64,000 bases of DNA from Ferrimonas senticii DSM 18821 (lineage in GTDB: Bacteria; Pseudomonadota; Gammaproteobacteria; Enterobacterales; Shewanellaceae): the NCBI RefSeq assembly GCF_000422665.1, contig NZ_AUGM01000001.1, forward strand, positions 427,352-491,351, in the 5' to 3' direction. The first letter of the stretch is position 1. Every line of letters starts with the position of its first letter. The position numbers and the translations under genes are program-made. This document shows positions 17,669 through 27,800 of this stretch, in pieces. Below the pieces are notes generated by a model that was given only the letters and a program-made list of their open reading frames with translations, was not told the origin of the DNA and did no database searches.

Positions 17669-20272
17669 ATGGAGGCCATGCAAGCCAAATTGCGCAGCGA
17701 TTATCGCGCGCCCCAATACACCATTGATCAGTTACACCTTGATGTGAAACTGGACGATCACGCCACCGTTGTTACCGCAACCTCACAAGTTATTCGTAAC
17801 GATGCCGATGCCAGCCAACTTCATTTGGATGGTGATCACCTAACGTTGCGGTCGGTTGCCATTAATGGCAACGCTTTGGCGGATGACCAGTACCAGCAAA
17901 TTGGCGGTGGGCTGCTGCTAGAGGCCGATCTGGATCAGTTTGAACTGACCATCGTCACTGAGATTGATCCGGCTAATAACACCGCGCTAGAAGGCCTGTA
18001 TAAGTCTGGTGGTGCGTTTTGTACGCAGTGCGAAGCCGAGGGCTTCCGTCGCATCACTTATTTTCTAGACCGTCCTGATGTCCTCGCTAAGTACACCACT
18101 CGCGTTGAAGCAGATAAAGCCGCGTACCCCTACCTGTTGTCAAACGGCAACAAGATCGACAGCGGAGATTTGGCTGAGGGTCGTCACTTTGCCATTTGGC
18201 AAGATCCGTTCCCAAAACCAAGCTATCTGTTTGCCTTAGTGGCTGGCGATTTTGATCTGTTAGAAGACAACTTTATCACCCGTTCCGGCCGCAATGTGGC
18301 GCTGCAACTGTTTGTTGATCGGGGTAACCTTTACCGTGGTGAGCACGCCATGGCATCGCTCAAGCGAGCGATGAAGTGGGATGAACAACGCTTTAACCTT
18401 GAATACGATCTTGATATCTACATGGTCGTCGCGGTCGACTTCTTTAATATGGGAGCGATGGAAAACAAAGGCTTAAACGTCTTTAACTCCAAAGCGGTGC
18501 TTGCCGATCCACAAACCGCCACCGACGATGAATATCACCGCATTGAGTCGATCATCGGCCACGAGTACTTCCACAACTGGACCGGTAACCGAGTTACCTG
18601 TCGAGATTGGTTCCAATTGAGCCTGAAAGAGGGCTTAACGGTATTCCGCGACCAAGAATTCTCCTCTGACTTAGGCTCACCGGTAGTAGAACGTATTGAT
18701 GCGGTCAATATGATGCGCAGCCATCAGTTTGCCGAAGATGCCGGTCCGATGGCGCACCCGATCCGACCTGATAAAGTGCTGGAGATGAATAACTTCTACA
18801 CCGTTACCGTATACGATAAGGGCGCCGAAGTGATCCGGATGATGCACACCTTGTTGGGCGAGCAGAAGTTCCAACTGGGGATGCAACTGTACTTTGAGCG
18901 GCACGATGGTCAAGCGGTAACCTGTGATGATTTTGTCGCAGCAATGGAGGACGCCAGCGGCGTCGATCTGAAACTTTTCCGTCGCTGGTACAGCCAATCG
19001 GGCACGCCGGTTGTAACCGCATCCGAGCGCTACGATGCTAGCGCAGGCCAATATCATTTGACCTTAACGCAGCATACGCCGGCGACTGCCGATCAAGCTG
19101 ACAAACAGCCTCTGCACATCCCAGTTGCGATAGAACTACTGAATGCAAACGGGCAAGCGATTACGCTGGTCTCTGACGGACAACCGGTTGCTAATGTGCT
19201 GAATTTCACCGAAGCGGAACAAACCTGGGTGTTTGATAACGTTGCTGGTCCGGTGGTGGCGTCGCTGTTTGAGAACTTCTCGGCGCCGGTCAAACTGCAA
19301 CAGCAGATCAGCAATGCTGACTTAGCGTTGATCATGGCTAACGGCAGTAATGACTTTGCCTGTTGGGATGCAGGGCAACGATTGCTGACCAATGAAATTT
19401 TGGCAATTGTCGATGGCGCGCAGAGCCGTGGCAGTGACCTGTTGTTGGATGCCATCCGTCAGGTGCTGTTGGATGAACGCCGCGATCCCGCGCTGATTGC
19501 CTTGATGCTGGCATTGCCAACCGAAGCCACCCTAGCGCAGCAGCGCAGCGACGTTGATGTCGAGCTGCTGCATCAAAGCCGGCGCCAGTTGTTAGCGCAG
19601 ATAGGTCAAGATCTTGATGATGAACTGTTGGCTCGCTACCGAGACTGCCACGATGGCGAGTATCAACAGCACGGCCAAGCGGTTGGCCGCCGCGCGTTGA
19701 AAAACGCCTGTTTGTTTATTCTGGCGATTGCTGGCAAGGCGACTACTCAAGAACTGTGCGGACGCCAATTTGCTGAAGCGGATAACATGACCGATCGATT
19801 GGCGGCACTGAACGCCATGAATCAGGGGCAATTACCGGCGGTAACCGACGCGCTGGCAAGCTTTGAAGCGCAGTGGCGTGACAATCCGTTGGTGATGGAT
19901 AAATGGTTTAGTCAGGTTGCGATGGCGCCGAAAGGCGATGTGCTGGCCGATATTCAAGTCGCGATGCAACATCTGCAATTTGATATCGCTAATCCAAATC
20001 GAGTGCGCGCGCTTATCGGTGCCTTTGCGAGCGGCAACCGTAATCAGTTCCACGCCATTGATGGCAGCGGCTATCGTTTCTTGACCGATCAGTTGATCGA
20101 ACTTAATGCCATCAATCCGCAATGCGCGGCGCGGATCATTACCCCGTTGATGGCGTGGAAAGAGGTAGATGAGGAGCGTCAAAGGTTGATGAAGGCGCAA
20201 CTGCAGCGTCTGGCGGCACTGCCCAACTTAAGCCGTGATCTGTATGAAAAGGTAAGTAAGTCGCTGGCGTAG
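17669..20272 (+). CDS. pepN: Aminopeptidase N
   Basis: M1 zinc metallo-aminopeptidase of the cytosol with broad specificity. GAMENKGLN recognises the free amino terminus and HEYFHNW plus a downstream NRVTCRDWFQLSLKEGLTVF segment (parts read separately) supply the zinc ligands. The CTQCEAEGFRRITYFLDRPD segment (read as CTQCEAEGFR, FLDRPDV) is characteristic of the bacterial PepN branch. It is 867 residues, near E. coli (870). Two ATGs are possible (17669 and 17678); the first follows GGAGG closely, so the start is uncertain by three codons. Confidence 0.96.
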   Translation: MEAMQAKLRSDYRAPQYTIDQLHLDVKLDDHATVVTATSQVIRNDADASQLHLDGDHLTLRSVAINGNALADDQYQQIGGGLLLEADLDQFELTIVTEIDPANNTALEGLYKSGGAFCTQCEAEGFRRITYFLDRPDVLAKYTTRVEADKAAYPYLLSNGNKIDSGDLAEGRHFAIWQDPFPKPSYLFALVAGDFDLLEDNFITRSGRNVALQLFVDRGNLYRGEHAMASLKRAMKWDEQRFNLEYDLDIYMVVAVDFFNMGAMENKGLNVFNSKAVLADPQTATDDEYHRIESIIGHEYFHNWTGNRVTCRDWFQLSLKEGLTVFRDQEFSSDLGSPVVERIDAVNMMRSHQFAEDAGPMAHPIRPDKVLEMNNFYTVTVYDKGAEVIRMMHTLLGEQKFQLGMQLYFERHDGQAVTCDDFVAAMEDASGVDLKLFRRWYSQSGTPVVTASERYDASAGQYHLTLTQHTPATADQADKQPLHIPVAIELLNANGQAITLVSDGQPVANVLNFTEAEQTWVFDNVAGPVVASLFENFSAPVKLQQQISNADLALIMANGSNDFACWDAGQRLLTNEILAIVDGAQSRGSDLLLDAIRQVLLDERRDPALIALMLALPTEATLAQQRSDVDVELLHQSRRQLLAQIGQDLDDELLARYRDCHDGEYQQHGQAVGRRALKNACLFILAIAGKATTQELCGRQFAEADNMTDRLAALNAMNQGQLPAVTDALASFEAQWRDNPLVMDKWFSQVAMAPKGDVLADIQVAMQHLQFDIANPNRVRALIGAFASGNRNQFHAIDGSGYRFLTDQLIELNAINPQCAARIITPLMAWKEVDEERQRLMKAQLQRLAALPNLSRDLYEKVSKSLA

Positions 20273-20274
20273 CC

Positions 20275-20502
20275 ATGAAAAGCTATCGATTTCGGCTTGA
20301 TCTGAGCTGGCATCACTTTGCGCACTACTATCGCGGTGATGCCAGTCGGGTCGAAGTAATTGCCGATGGTGGTCAGCGTCTGCTGATCCACGCGCGCCAT
20401 TTTCGTTCGCTATTAAGTAGCAACGGTTTGCATGGCCATTTCCAGTTAACGTTAACGGAAACTAATGAGGTTCACTCATTGTTACGCCTAACTACCTCGT
20501 AG
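20275..20502 (+). CDS. DUF2835 family protein
   Basis: A 75-residue protein starting two bases after pepN. The pattern YRFRLDLSWHHFAHYYRG...VEVIADGGQRLLIHARHFR...GLHGHFQLTL matches the DUF2835 family, small basic proteins seen next to pepN in Shewanella relatives. No membrane segment or signal. Function is unknown; cotranscription with pepN is likely because no promoter space separates them. Confidence 0.85.
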   Translation: MKSYRFRLDLSWHHFAHYYRGDASRVEVIADGGQRLLIHARHFRSLLSSNGLHGHFQLTLTETNEVHSLLRLTTS

Positions 20503-20536
20503 TTGGAAAACAGCTAGAGCAAAAACTTAAAACAAC

Positions 20537-20568
20537 AAAGGGAGCCTGCAACGGCTCCCTTTTCTTTT
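20537..20568 (+). terminator. Terminator after DUF2835
   Basis: AAAGGGAGCC (20537-20546) pairs with GGCTCCCTTT (20553-20562) over TGCAAC, then TTCTTTT. Confidence 0.9.
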
Positions 20569-20655
20569 GCTTCATTCAAAAGTTATTTAAAACCAATGCC
20601 TTAAGCGTCGCTGGCTGTTGCTGGTTGTGCGCTTATCTGTTTAATGAAAACAGCA

Positions 20656-20687
20656 GTTTCAAATGGTCGTTTTAATTGACCAGAAAC
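20656..20687. promoter_or_regulatory. Imperfect inverted repeat upstream of the DUF1302 cluster
   Basis: GTTTC-AAA-TGGTC (20656-20668) is mirrored by GACCA-GAAAC (20678-20687) around nine bases. It lies 130 bases before the DUF1302 start in an otherwise featureless 250-base gap and has the look of an operator for a TetR-type or similar dimer. The regulator is not identified. Confidence 0.35.
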
Positions 20688-20816
20688 TCATTGTTTTTAG
20701 TGAGTTTAAATGTTGCCAAATGGTTGTCACATCTGTGCCATTAAGTTAACAATGGGTATAACTCCCATTAAAGGGAGACGACAAACACAACAATCAGGGA
20801 AGGGGAGAAGCGAAGA

Positions 20817-22952
20817 ATGTCATCCAATGCATTGCGCTTTAAAAAGACGGCTTTAGCCGCAGTAGTGGGGACTATCCTAACTACGCCGGCTCAAGCTATC
20901 TCGTTCAATTGGGGAGATATCGAAGGTCGTTTCGATTCAACCTGGACCGCCGGCGCCGCATGGCGTGTTGAAAGTCGTGATTTGGACAAAATTGGTAAAA
21001 ACAACCTATTTCAATGGCAAGACTACGGCTACACCACGGTAAATGGCCAGATCACCGGCTTTAACGAGTTTTTGGACTCACCCGATGTATTTGCCCGTCG
21101 CGGTAGCTACAGCGCCAACGGAGATCTTGGCAACCAACTGTATGACCAGTACGACACCTTTAGCGAAATCTTTAAAGGCACCCACGAACTTGAATTGGTT
21201 TATGACAACTTCGGTTTGTTTGCCCGCGGCCTGTACTTTTACGACAACAAGCTGAAGAACAGCAGCTCCGATTATCGCAACACCATGACCGGTGAAGGCT
21301 ATGACGTCTGTGCCGATTCTACCGCGTCGGACTACGCCTGTTCAGACATCCGCATGCTCGACTATTTCCTATTTGCTGACTTTGATATTGGCGACATGCC
21401 ACTGTCGGTTCGTATTGGTGATCAGGTGGTAAGCTGGGGTGAAAGCACCCTGATTAGTCACGGTATTAACCAAGTCAACCCAGTAGATTTGGCGCGCTTG
21501 CAAGCCCCTGGGTCTGAGCTCAAGGAAGCCTTTATTCCGGTTGGAATGATTTGGGCAAGCCTTGGGGTGACCGAGAATCTCAATATCGACGCGTTCTATC
21601 AATACCGCTGGGAAGAGACCCGTTTGCCGGTTGCTGGAACCTACTTTGCGTCAAATGATTTTGCCGGTGCCGGCGGCTACGCCAATAACGGCCAGCTTGG
21701 TTTTGCCGGTAATCCTGACATCACCCTCGATCACCTGCTGAGTGAGCATGACATTTTGGCGCAAAACGCCGCTGGCGGTATGTCTGCACTGTATAACGCC
21801 CAGCTAGCTGCCCTGGCCGATGGTGATCCAAGTAATGACGCGGCGGCGCTCGCCCAAATTAGTGCGCTGACGGCACCAACCATCGCGTACTCAACCAAGG
21901 TCGCCTTAGTTGACTACACCCAAGAGCCTGATGACCAAGGCCAGTACGGTATTAAGCTAGGCTACTTTGCCCCAGAGCTGAACGAAACTGAGTTTGGTTT
22001 CTACTTTATGAATTACCACAGCCGTCGTCCGATTAGCGCGGGTACCGCCTCCAACTTCGGAGCCCAAGCGCTAGGCGAAGATCTTGCTTATCTTGCTGGG
22101 GTAGCGGGTGCAGGTCAGCAGTTAACTCGTGCGGATCTGCTTAACCTCAATATGTTCACCAAAGCGCAGCTGACCTACCAAGAAGACATTAAGCTTTACG
22201 GTGCGTCGTTCAATACCAATATCGGCGAAACCTCGGTTGCTGGCGAAATTGCCCATCGCCAAGATGAGCCACTGCAAATTGATGACGTTGAACTGCTGTT
22301 TGCCGCTATGCCAGAACAGCTTGCCAATGCCGGTATTGCGCCAACCTTTACCGATTTGGCGCAATACGTCACGCCAGACGGAACCCGCTTGCAGCCAGGC
22401 GAAGCCGCGCCGGGCCACATCTTAGTGGACTCGACCCAAGCGCAGATGACCTTTACCCATATCTTTGGCCCAACCTTTGGTTCAAGCAACTTGGTGATGC
22501 TGGCGGAAGTCGGTGGGGTTTGGATCCACGACATGCCGAGCCATGATCAGTTGCGTCTAAACGGTCCTGGCACTGAGCGTGCCGGCTCACAAGGACGAGA
22601 GGACAATCTGGCGGTACTGGGGATCCTTCACAACGGGCCGGAAGAGGATGCGTTCCCCGACGATTTTGCGTGGGGTTATCGTTTGGTTGCCAAAGCGGAT
22701 TACAACAACGCCTTTATGGGTTGGAACTTGTCACCGCGAATCGTGTTTAGCCACGACGTACAGGGAACCACTCCGGATCCACTGTTCCTATTCACAGAAG
22801 AACGTAAGTCTGCGGCAATTACGCTGTCGGCTGACTACCTATCGACTTGGTCTTGGGATCTTAGCTACAACGCCTTCTTCGGCGGCAAGGGCAGTACTAA
22901 CGCCTTGTCCGACAAAGATTTCGTCTCCTTTAACCTGAAGTTCTCCATCTAA
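20817..22952 (+). CDS. DUF1302 outer-membrane protein
   Basis: A 711-residue secreted protein with a signal peptide ending TTPAQA and a C-terminal beta-strand ending in F-S-I, as expected of an outer-membrane barrel. The mature start ISFNWGDIEGRFDSTWTAGAAWRVE and the later VRIGDQVVSWGESTLISHGIN (both read in parts) are DUF1302 signatures. These proteins occur with DUF1329 genes in Pseudomonas and Shewanella; their substrate is not established. AGGGGAGAAG precedes the ATG. First gene of a probable two- to four-gene unit with DUF1329, the BNR protein and the MMPL transporter. Confidence 0.88.
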   Translation: MSSNALRFKKTALAAVVGTILTTPAQAISFNWGDIEGRFDSTWTAGAAWRVESRDLDKIGKNNLFQWQDYGYTTVNGQITGFNEFLDSPDVFARRGSYSANGDLGNQLYDQYDTFSEIFKGTHELELVYDNFGLFARGLYFYDNKLKNSSSDYRNTMTGEGYDVCADSTASDYACSDIRMLDYFLFADFDIGDMPLSVRIGDQVVSWGESTLISHGINQVNPVDLARLQAPGSELKEAFIPVGMIWASLGVTENLNIDAFYQYRWEETRLPVAGTYFASNDFAGAGGYANNGQLGFAGNPDITLDHLLSEHDILAQNAAGGMSALYNAQLAALADGDPSNDAAALAQISALTAPTIAYSTKVALVDYTQEPDDQGQYGIKLGYFAPELNETEFGFYFMNYHSRRPISAGTASNFGAQALGEDLAYLAGVAGAGQQLTRADLLNLNMFTKAQLTYQEDIKLYGASFNTNIGETSVAGEIAHRQDEPLQIDDVELLFAAMPEQLANAGIAPTFTDLAQYVTPDGTRLQPGEAAPGHILVDSTQAQMTFTHIFGPTFGSSNLVMLAEVGGVWIHDMPSHDQLRLNGPGTERAGSQGREDNLAVLGILHNGPEEDAFPDDFAWGYRLVAKADYNNAFMGWNLSPRIVFSHDVQGTTPDPLFLFTEERKSAAITLSADYLSTWSWDLSYNAFFGGKGSTNALSDKDFVSFNLKFSI

Positions 22953-22964
22953 GAGGGACCGAAG

Positions 22965-24326
22965 ATGAACAAATTAACGATTATGGCGTCGACGCTGGCG
23001 CTAACCTTTAGCTTTAGTGCCGCAGCCAAGGTTTCTGAGGCCGAAGCGGCCAAATTAGGTAATGAACTGACGCCAATGGGGGCGGAACGTGCTGGCAATG
23101 CGGATGGCTCAATTCCAGAGTGGACCGGCGGTGTTACCGCGCCACCAGCGGGTTATAAAGAGGGCGATTTCCACCCCATGCCATTTGCCGATGATAAACC
23201 GCTGTTTACCATTACCGCGGCGAACATGGCGGAGTACCAACAGTACTTAACGCCTGGGGTTAAGGCGATGTTTGCCCAATACCCAGATACTTTTAAGATG
23301 AACATCTATCCGACCCACCGAACCGCCTCTTACCCGCAGTACATCTACGATCAGGTTAAGAAAAACGCCACCAGCGCCGAACTGGCTGCCAATGGTAATG
23401 GCATTATCGGCGCATCCGCCGGATCGCCGTTCCCAATCCCGCAAAACGGCCTTGAGGCCATTTGGAACCACACTCTGCGTTATCGCGGTAAAACCGCCCA
23501 GCTGCAGCGAAACCAAGCGACGCCAACCGCCGCTGGTGATTACACCCTAGTGGAAACTGAAGAATCGATCATTTTCTCCTACGGCGACACTGAGATTGAC
23601 CCGCAGCAGATGGCCAAAGACAACAACTTGTTTTACTTCAAGCAGATTGTCACGGCGCCATCACGGTTAGCTGGCACCGCGCTGTTGGTGCACGAGACCA
23701 TGGACCAAGAAAAGGACCCCCGTCAGGCGTGGACTTACAATACCGGTCAACGCCGTGTTCGACGTGCACCTAACGTTGCCTTTGATGCGCCAGGTACCGC
23801 ATCCGATGGTCTGCGAACCACCGATGACTTTGATCTGTTTAACGGCTCGCCGCAGCGCTACAACTGGACCTTGAAGGGCAAGAAAGAGTTGTATATTCCC
23901 TACAATGATTATCGCCTACATAGCGACAACCTCAGCTACGACGAAATCTTGAAGCCAGGCCACATCAATATGGATCTGGTGCGCTGGGAAAAACACCGCG
24001 TCTGGGAAGTGGAGGCCAACTTAAAAGAGGGGGTTCGCCACACTTATAAGACTCGCACCTATTATCTGGATGAAGACAGCTGGCAGATCGCACTGGCGGA
24101 TCTGTACGACAACCGTGGTGAACTCTACCGGGTAGGGATGTTGCACAGCATCAACTACTACGAGAAGCCGTTGATGTGGTCGACCCTAGAAGCCTTTTAC
24201 GATTTGAACTCCAAACGCTACATCGCGATGGGGCTCGATAACCAAGGTGACGTGGTTAACTTCAACAAGCCGTTACGCCAACGCGACTTTACCCCGCAAG
24301 CGTTGCGTCGTGCTGGCCGTCGTTAA
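22965..24326 (+). CDS. DUF1329 outer-membrane-associated protein
   Basis: A 453-residue protein with a cleavable signal peptide (about 1-21). The family start is clear: LGNELTPMGAERAGNADGSIPEWTGG (parts). Known DUF1329 folds resemble LolB/VioE-type half-barrels that hold a hydrophobic ligand, so a periplasmic lipid or hydrophobe carrier role is plausible but inferred. It begins 12 bases after the DUF1302 stop with AGAGGGACCGAAG upstream, so the two are cotranscribed. Confidence 0.88.
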   Translation: MNKLTIMASTLALTFSFSAAAKVSEAEAAKLGNELTPMGAERAGNADGSIPEWTGGVTAPPAGYKEGDFHPMPFADDKPLFTITAANMAEYQQYLTPGVKAMFAQYPDTFKMNIYPTHRTASYPQYIYDQVKKNATSAELAANGNGIIGASAGSPFPIPQNGLEAIWNHTLRYRGKTAQLQRNQATPTAAGDYTLVETEESIIFSYGDTEIDPQQMAKDNNLFYFKQIVTAPSRLAGTALLVHETMDQEKDPRQAWTYNTGQRRVRRAPNVAFDAPGTASDGLRTTDDFDLFNGSPQRYNWTLKGKKELYIPYNDYRLHSDNLSYDEILKPGHINMDLVRWEKHRVWEVEANLKEGVRHTYKTRTYYLDEDSWQIALADLYDNRGELYRVGMLHSINYYEKPLMWSTLEAFYDLNSKRYIAMGLDNQGDVVNFNKPLRQRDFTPQALRRAGRR

Positions 24327-24343
24327 TTAGCCACCCTTAAAAC

Positions 24344-24363
24344 GAGCGCCTTCGGGCGCTCTT
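24344..24363 (+). terminator. UUCG hairpin after DUF1329, weak terminator
   Basis: GAGCGCC (24344-24350) pairs with GGCGCTC (24355-24361) on a TTCG tetraloop. Only TTGTGG follows, so it may attenuate rather than stop transcription into the BNR-protein gene. Confidence 0.5.
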
Positions 24364-24388
24364 GTGGTGCTAGGGATCCAATAAAAAT

Positions 24389-25381
24389 ATGCAAAAAATA
24401 ATAAATACGATATTGCTTTCAGGGTTATGTATATCCGCCGTTAACGCGGATACCACCTCGCTGGTCGCTCCCAAAGCGATCAATTCACCGGTGCTGGATA
24501 TGGCCTTTAATGGCACCAAAATGGTCGCCGTTGGCGATCGCGGTCATCTGCTGGCCTACCTTGATAATCAGTGGCAGCAACTGACTGTGCCCTCTACGGC
24601 GATGCTTACTGCGGTGTCATTTCATGGTAAGAGCGGTTGGGCTGTCGGTCATGATGCCACCATCTTAACCACTAAAGATGGCGGTTTTAGCTGGCGCTTA
24701 GCACAAGCTATGCCAGAGCTAGATAAGCCACTGTTGGATGTGATTTCGGTGACGCCAACTACGGTGATGGCCGTCGGTGCTTATGGGCTGGCGTTTCGCT
24801 CAAACAATGGCGGCATCAGTTGGCAGCAGCAGTATTTCGAAGAGCTGCTGCATCCCGATGATCTTGATTACTTGAATGAACTTAAGCTTGAAGATGAAGC
24901 GCTCTACCTTGATGAGCGCAGTGCCATGCTGCCGCATTTTAACCGGGTGAGTAAATTGGCTGATGATTCCCTCGTGATGGTTGGTGAGATGGGCACCATC
25001 GTGCAATCGAGCGATGGTGGCCAAAGTTGGCAGCACTTAGAGCCGTTCTATGACGGTTCGTTGTTTGATTTCCTTGAGACTAAAGACGGCACCTGGCTGG
25101 CAACGGGGTTGCGAGGCAATGTGTTTCGCAGTACCGACCGCGGTCAGTACTGGGACGAGGTCGACTCAACCGTTGAAACCACCATCAATAGCCTAATGCA
25201 GCTTGATAATGGCGAAATCGTCATGGTTGCTAATGGCGGCTATGTGATGGTGAGCAATGATGACGGTCAAACGTTTCGGTCACAGTTATTTGCCAAAGGT
25301 GAAGATCTGGTCAGTGTTGCTCAACAGCAAGACGGCAAAGTGGTGATTTCAGGCAGCGCCGGTGTGCGCTGGATTAACTGA
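24389..25381 (+). CDS. YCF48/BNR-repeat periplasmic beta-propeller protein
   Basis: A 330-residue protein with a signal peptide ending CISAVNA. At least five Asp-box/BNR-type turns are visible: TTKDGGFSWR, SNNGGISWQQ, SSDGGQSWQH, STDRGQYWDE and SNDDGQTF. The fold is that of YCF48/HCF136 and of exo-sialidase-like propellers, but no sialidase catalytic set is seen. Together with the MMPL gene 44 bases downstream it forms a conserved pair; a scaffold or periplasmic adaptor role is an inference. Confidence 0.83.
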   Translation: MQKIINTILLSGLCISAVNADTTSLVAPKAINSPVLDMAFNGTKMVAVGDRGHLLAYLDNQWQQLTVPSTAMLTAVSFHGKSGWAVGHDATILTTKDGGFSWRLAQAMPELDKPLLDVISVTPTTVMAVGAYGLAFRSNNGGISWQQQYFEELLHPDDLDYLNELKLEDEALYLDERSAMLPHFNRVSKLADDSLVMVGEMGTIVQSSDGGQSWQHLEPFYDGSLFDFLETKDGTWLATGLRGNVFRSTDRGQYWDEVDSTVETTINSLMQLDNGEIVMVANGGYVMVSNDDGQTFRSQLFAKGEDLVSVAQQQDGKVVISGSAGVRWIN

Positions 25382-25425
25382 TCCCAATAACAATAATTGC
25401 CATCACGATGTAGCAAGGAAGAGAT

Positions 25426-27774
25426 ATGTTAGATAAATGGACTAACTTGGTGGAAAGCGCCCTGTTTCGCCACCGCACGGTGGTGCTGGCGCTGTTTGCG
25501 CTGGTCACCATGGCGCTGGGTTATTCGGCATCACAGCTGCGGATGGATGCCGCCTTTACCAAAAACATCCCGCTTAGCCACCCCTATATGCAGACCTACA
25601 TGGAGCACCGTGAGCAGTTTGGTGGTGCCAATAGCATCATGGTGGCGGTCGAGGACACCAGTGGAGATATCTACAACCCGCAGTTTTTTGACGCGCTGAG
25701 ACAAATCCATGATCAGTTGTTCTTTATTCCCGGAGTTGATCGTACCCAAGTCAAATCATTGTTTAGCCCATCGACTCGATTCACTGAGGTAGTCGAAGAC
25801 GGCTTTCGCGGTGGTCCGGTGATCCCTGCCGATTTTGATGGCAGTCAGGCCAGCGTTGATAAAGTTAAACAAAATGTCGAGAAAGCCGGGATCATTGGCC
25901 GGATGGTGGCGGATGATTATCGCGCAGCGATGATCACCGCATCACTGCTGGATTGGCAACCACTGCCGAAAGAGCAGATCGTCGCTGGCGGGCCAACCAG
26001 TAAGCCGATGGACGTACTGGCGTTTGCCGCGCAACTGGAGCGCGAGATCCGCCAAAAATACCAAAATGACCAGATCAAGGTGCACATCATTGGCTTTGCC
26101 AAAATGGCAGGTGATGTCGCCGATGGCGCCAAAGGTGTGGTGATGTTCTTTATGATCGCGCTGGCGATCACCGCCGTGATGGTGTTTGCGTTCTCACGCA
26201 GCATCATTCTGACATTACTGCCACTGAGCTGTAGCTTGGTCGCGGTGATCTGGCAAATGGGCGGGTTGACGGTACTTGGCTTCGGGCTCGATCCGATGTC
26301 GATTTTGGTGCCGTTTTTGGTGTTCGCTATTGGTGTCAGTCATGGGGTACAGATGATCAACGCCGTTGGTCACCGCGTCGCCGATGGCTTAAGCGCCAAG
26401 GTTGCCGCACAAGCGGCGTTTCGTAGTCTGCTGGTGCCGGGGATGGTGGCACTGCTGTCTGATACTGTTGGTTTTTTGACCCTGTTGGCGATTGATATTG
26501 GCATTATTCGCGAACTGGCGATCACCGCATCGCTTGGGGTCGCGGTGATAATCTTGACCAACTTAGTGTTGTTGCCGGTACTGCTGTCTTATGCACGCTT
26601 TAGCGAAAGTTATCTGGCTCGGGTTCACGCCAGCCGTGGTAAATCCAGCCCGGTGTGGGACTGGATGGCCAAGTTTGCCGAGGGTAAACGTTCGTTACTG
26701 GTGATTGCCATTGCGGCGCTGCTGTTTGGCTTTGGTAGCAAACAGGCGCAAACCATGAAGATTGGCGATCTGCATGCCGGTGCACCAGCGCTGAAAGAGC
26801 AATCAGTTTACAACCAGGATACCTTCTTTATCACCGAAAACTTCACCATCACCACCGATGTGATGACGGTGTTGGTGGAAGCATTCCCTGAAGCTTGTAC
26901 CTACCATTCGGCGATGGCGCAGATTGATGAGTTTCAATGGCGGCTGGAAAATGTCGACGGGGTACAATCCACCGCGTCACTGGCGTCGGTAGCGAAAACC
27001 ATTAATGGCGGTTTTAACGAAGGCAATCCGAAGTGGCGGGTGTTGCCACGAACTACGCCAACCTTAGTGCAGGCCGTTGGTCGCGTACCGACCTCATCGG
27101 GATTGCTTGATGGTAACTGCTCAGTGATGCCAATCTACCTGTTCTTGGAAGACCACAAAGCCGAAACCCTTAATCGCGTCGTTGCCGCAGTGAAAGAGCA
27201 GGCGGCCAATTTTAACTCCGATCAACTGACCTTTAAGTTGGCTTCTGGTCCTGCAGGGGTGATGGCAGCAACCAATGAAGCGGTCGAAGCGGCGCAGATG
27301 CCAATGCTGGTATACGTCTACGCGGCCGTGTTTGTGCTGTGCTTAATCAGCTTTAGATCGATTATGGCGACCATAGCCGTAGTTGTGCCGCTGCTGTTGG
27401 TATCCGTATTGGCTCAAGCGCTGATGACCTATCTGCAAATTGGGCTTACGGTATCGACCTTACCGGTGATTGCCCTTGGTGTGGGTATCGGGGTTGACTA
27501 TGGCATCTACATCTTATCGACCATGGCGCCGCTGCTGCGTGACGGTATGCCGGTGTCGCAAGCTTATCGTCAGGCGTTGATAGAGCGGGGCAACGCCGTG
27601 GTATTTACCGGCATTACCTTGGCCGTTGGTGTCAGTACTTGGGTGTTCTCCGATCTTAAGTTCCAAATGGATATGGGCATTCTGCTGACCTTTATGTTCT
27701 TAGTGAACATGCTTGCAGCGATCTTACTGTTACCGGCATTGATCAAACTGTTGTGGCGACAACCGGCCGCTTAA
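25426..27774 (+). CDS. MMPL/RND-family transporter
   Basis: A 782-residue inner-membrane protein with the two-fold RND layout: one helix (about 18-36), a large periplasmic loop, a five-helix bundle (about 235-390), a sixth/seventh helix near 425, a second periplasmic loop and another bundle (about 625-775). The motif GIGVDYGIYILS sits in the second bundle, and FAIGVSHGVQMINAV is its equivalent in the first. MMPL proteins export lipids or other hydrophobes using the proton gradient. It is the likely energy-using part of this four-gene group. Confidence 0.88.
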   Translation: MLDKWTNLVESALFRHRTVVLALFALVTMALGYSASQLRMDAAFTKNIPLSHPYMQTYMEHREQFGGANSIMVAVEDTSGDIYNPQFFDALRQIHDQLFFIPGVDRTQVKSLFSPSTRFTEVVEDGFRGGPVIPADFDGSQASVDKVKQNVEKAGIIGRMVADDYRAAMITASLLDWQPLPKEQIVAGGPTSKPMDVLAFAAQLEREIRQKYQNDQIKVHIIGFAKMAGDVADGAKGVVMFFMIALAITAVMVFAFSRSIILTLLPLSCSLVAVIWQMGGLTVLGFGLDPMSILVPFLVFAIGVSHGVQMINAVGHRVADGLSAKVAAQAAFRSLLVPGMVALLSDTVGFLTLLAIDIGIIRELAITASLGVAVIILTNLVLLPVLLSYARFSESYLARVHASRGKSSPVWDWMAKFAEGKRSLLVIAIAALLFGFGSKQAQTMKIGDLHAGAPALKEQSVYNQDTFFITENFTITTDVMTVLVEAFPEACTYHSAMAQIDEFQWRLENVDGVQSTASLASVAKTINGGFNEGNPKWRVLPRTTPTLVQAVGRVPTSSGLLDGNCSVMPIYLFLEDHKAETLNRVVAAVKEQAANFNSDQLTFKLASGPAGVMAATNEAVEAAQMPMLVYVYAAVFVLCLISFRSIMATIAVVVPLLLVSVLAQALMTYLQIGLTVSTLPVIALGVGIGVDYGIYILSTMAPLLRDGMPVSQAYRQALIERGNAVVFTGITLAVGVSTWVFSDLKFQMDMGILLTFMFLVNMLAAILLLPALIKLLWRQPAA

Positions 27775-27800
27775 ATTTCGGTAAAATCTGCCATTGAATA

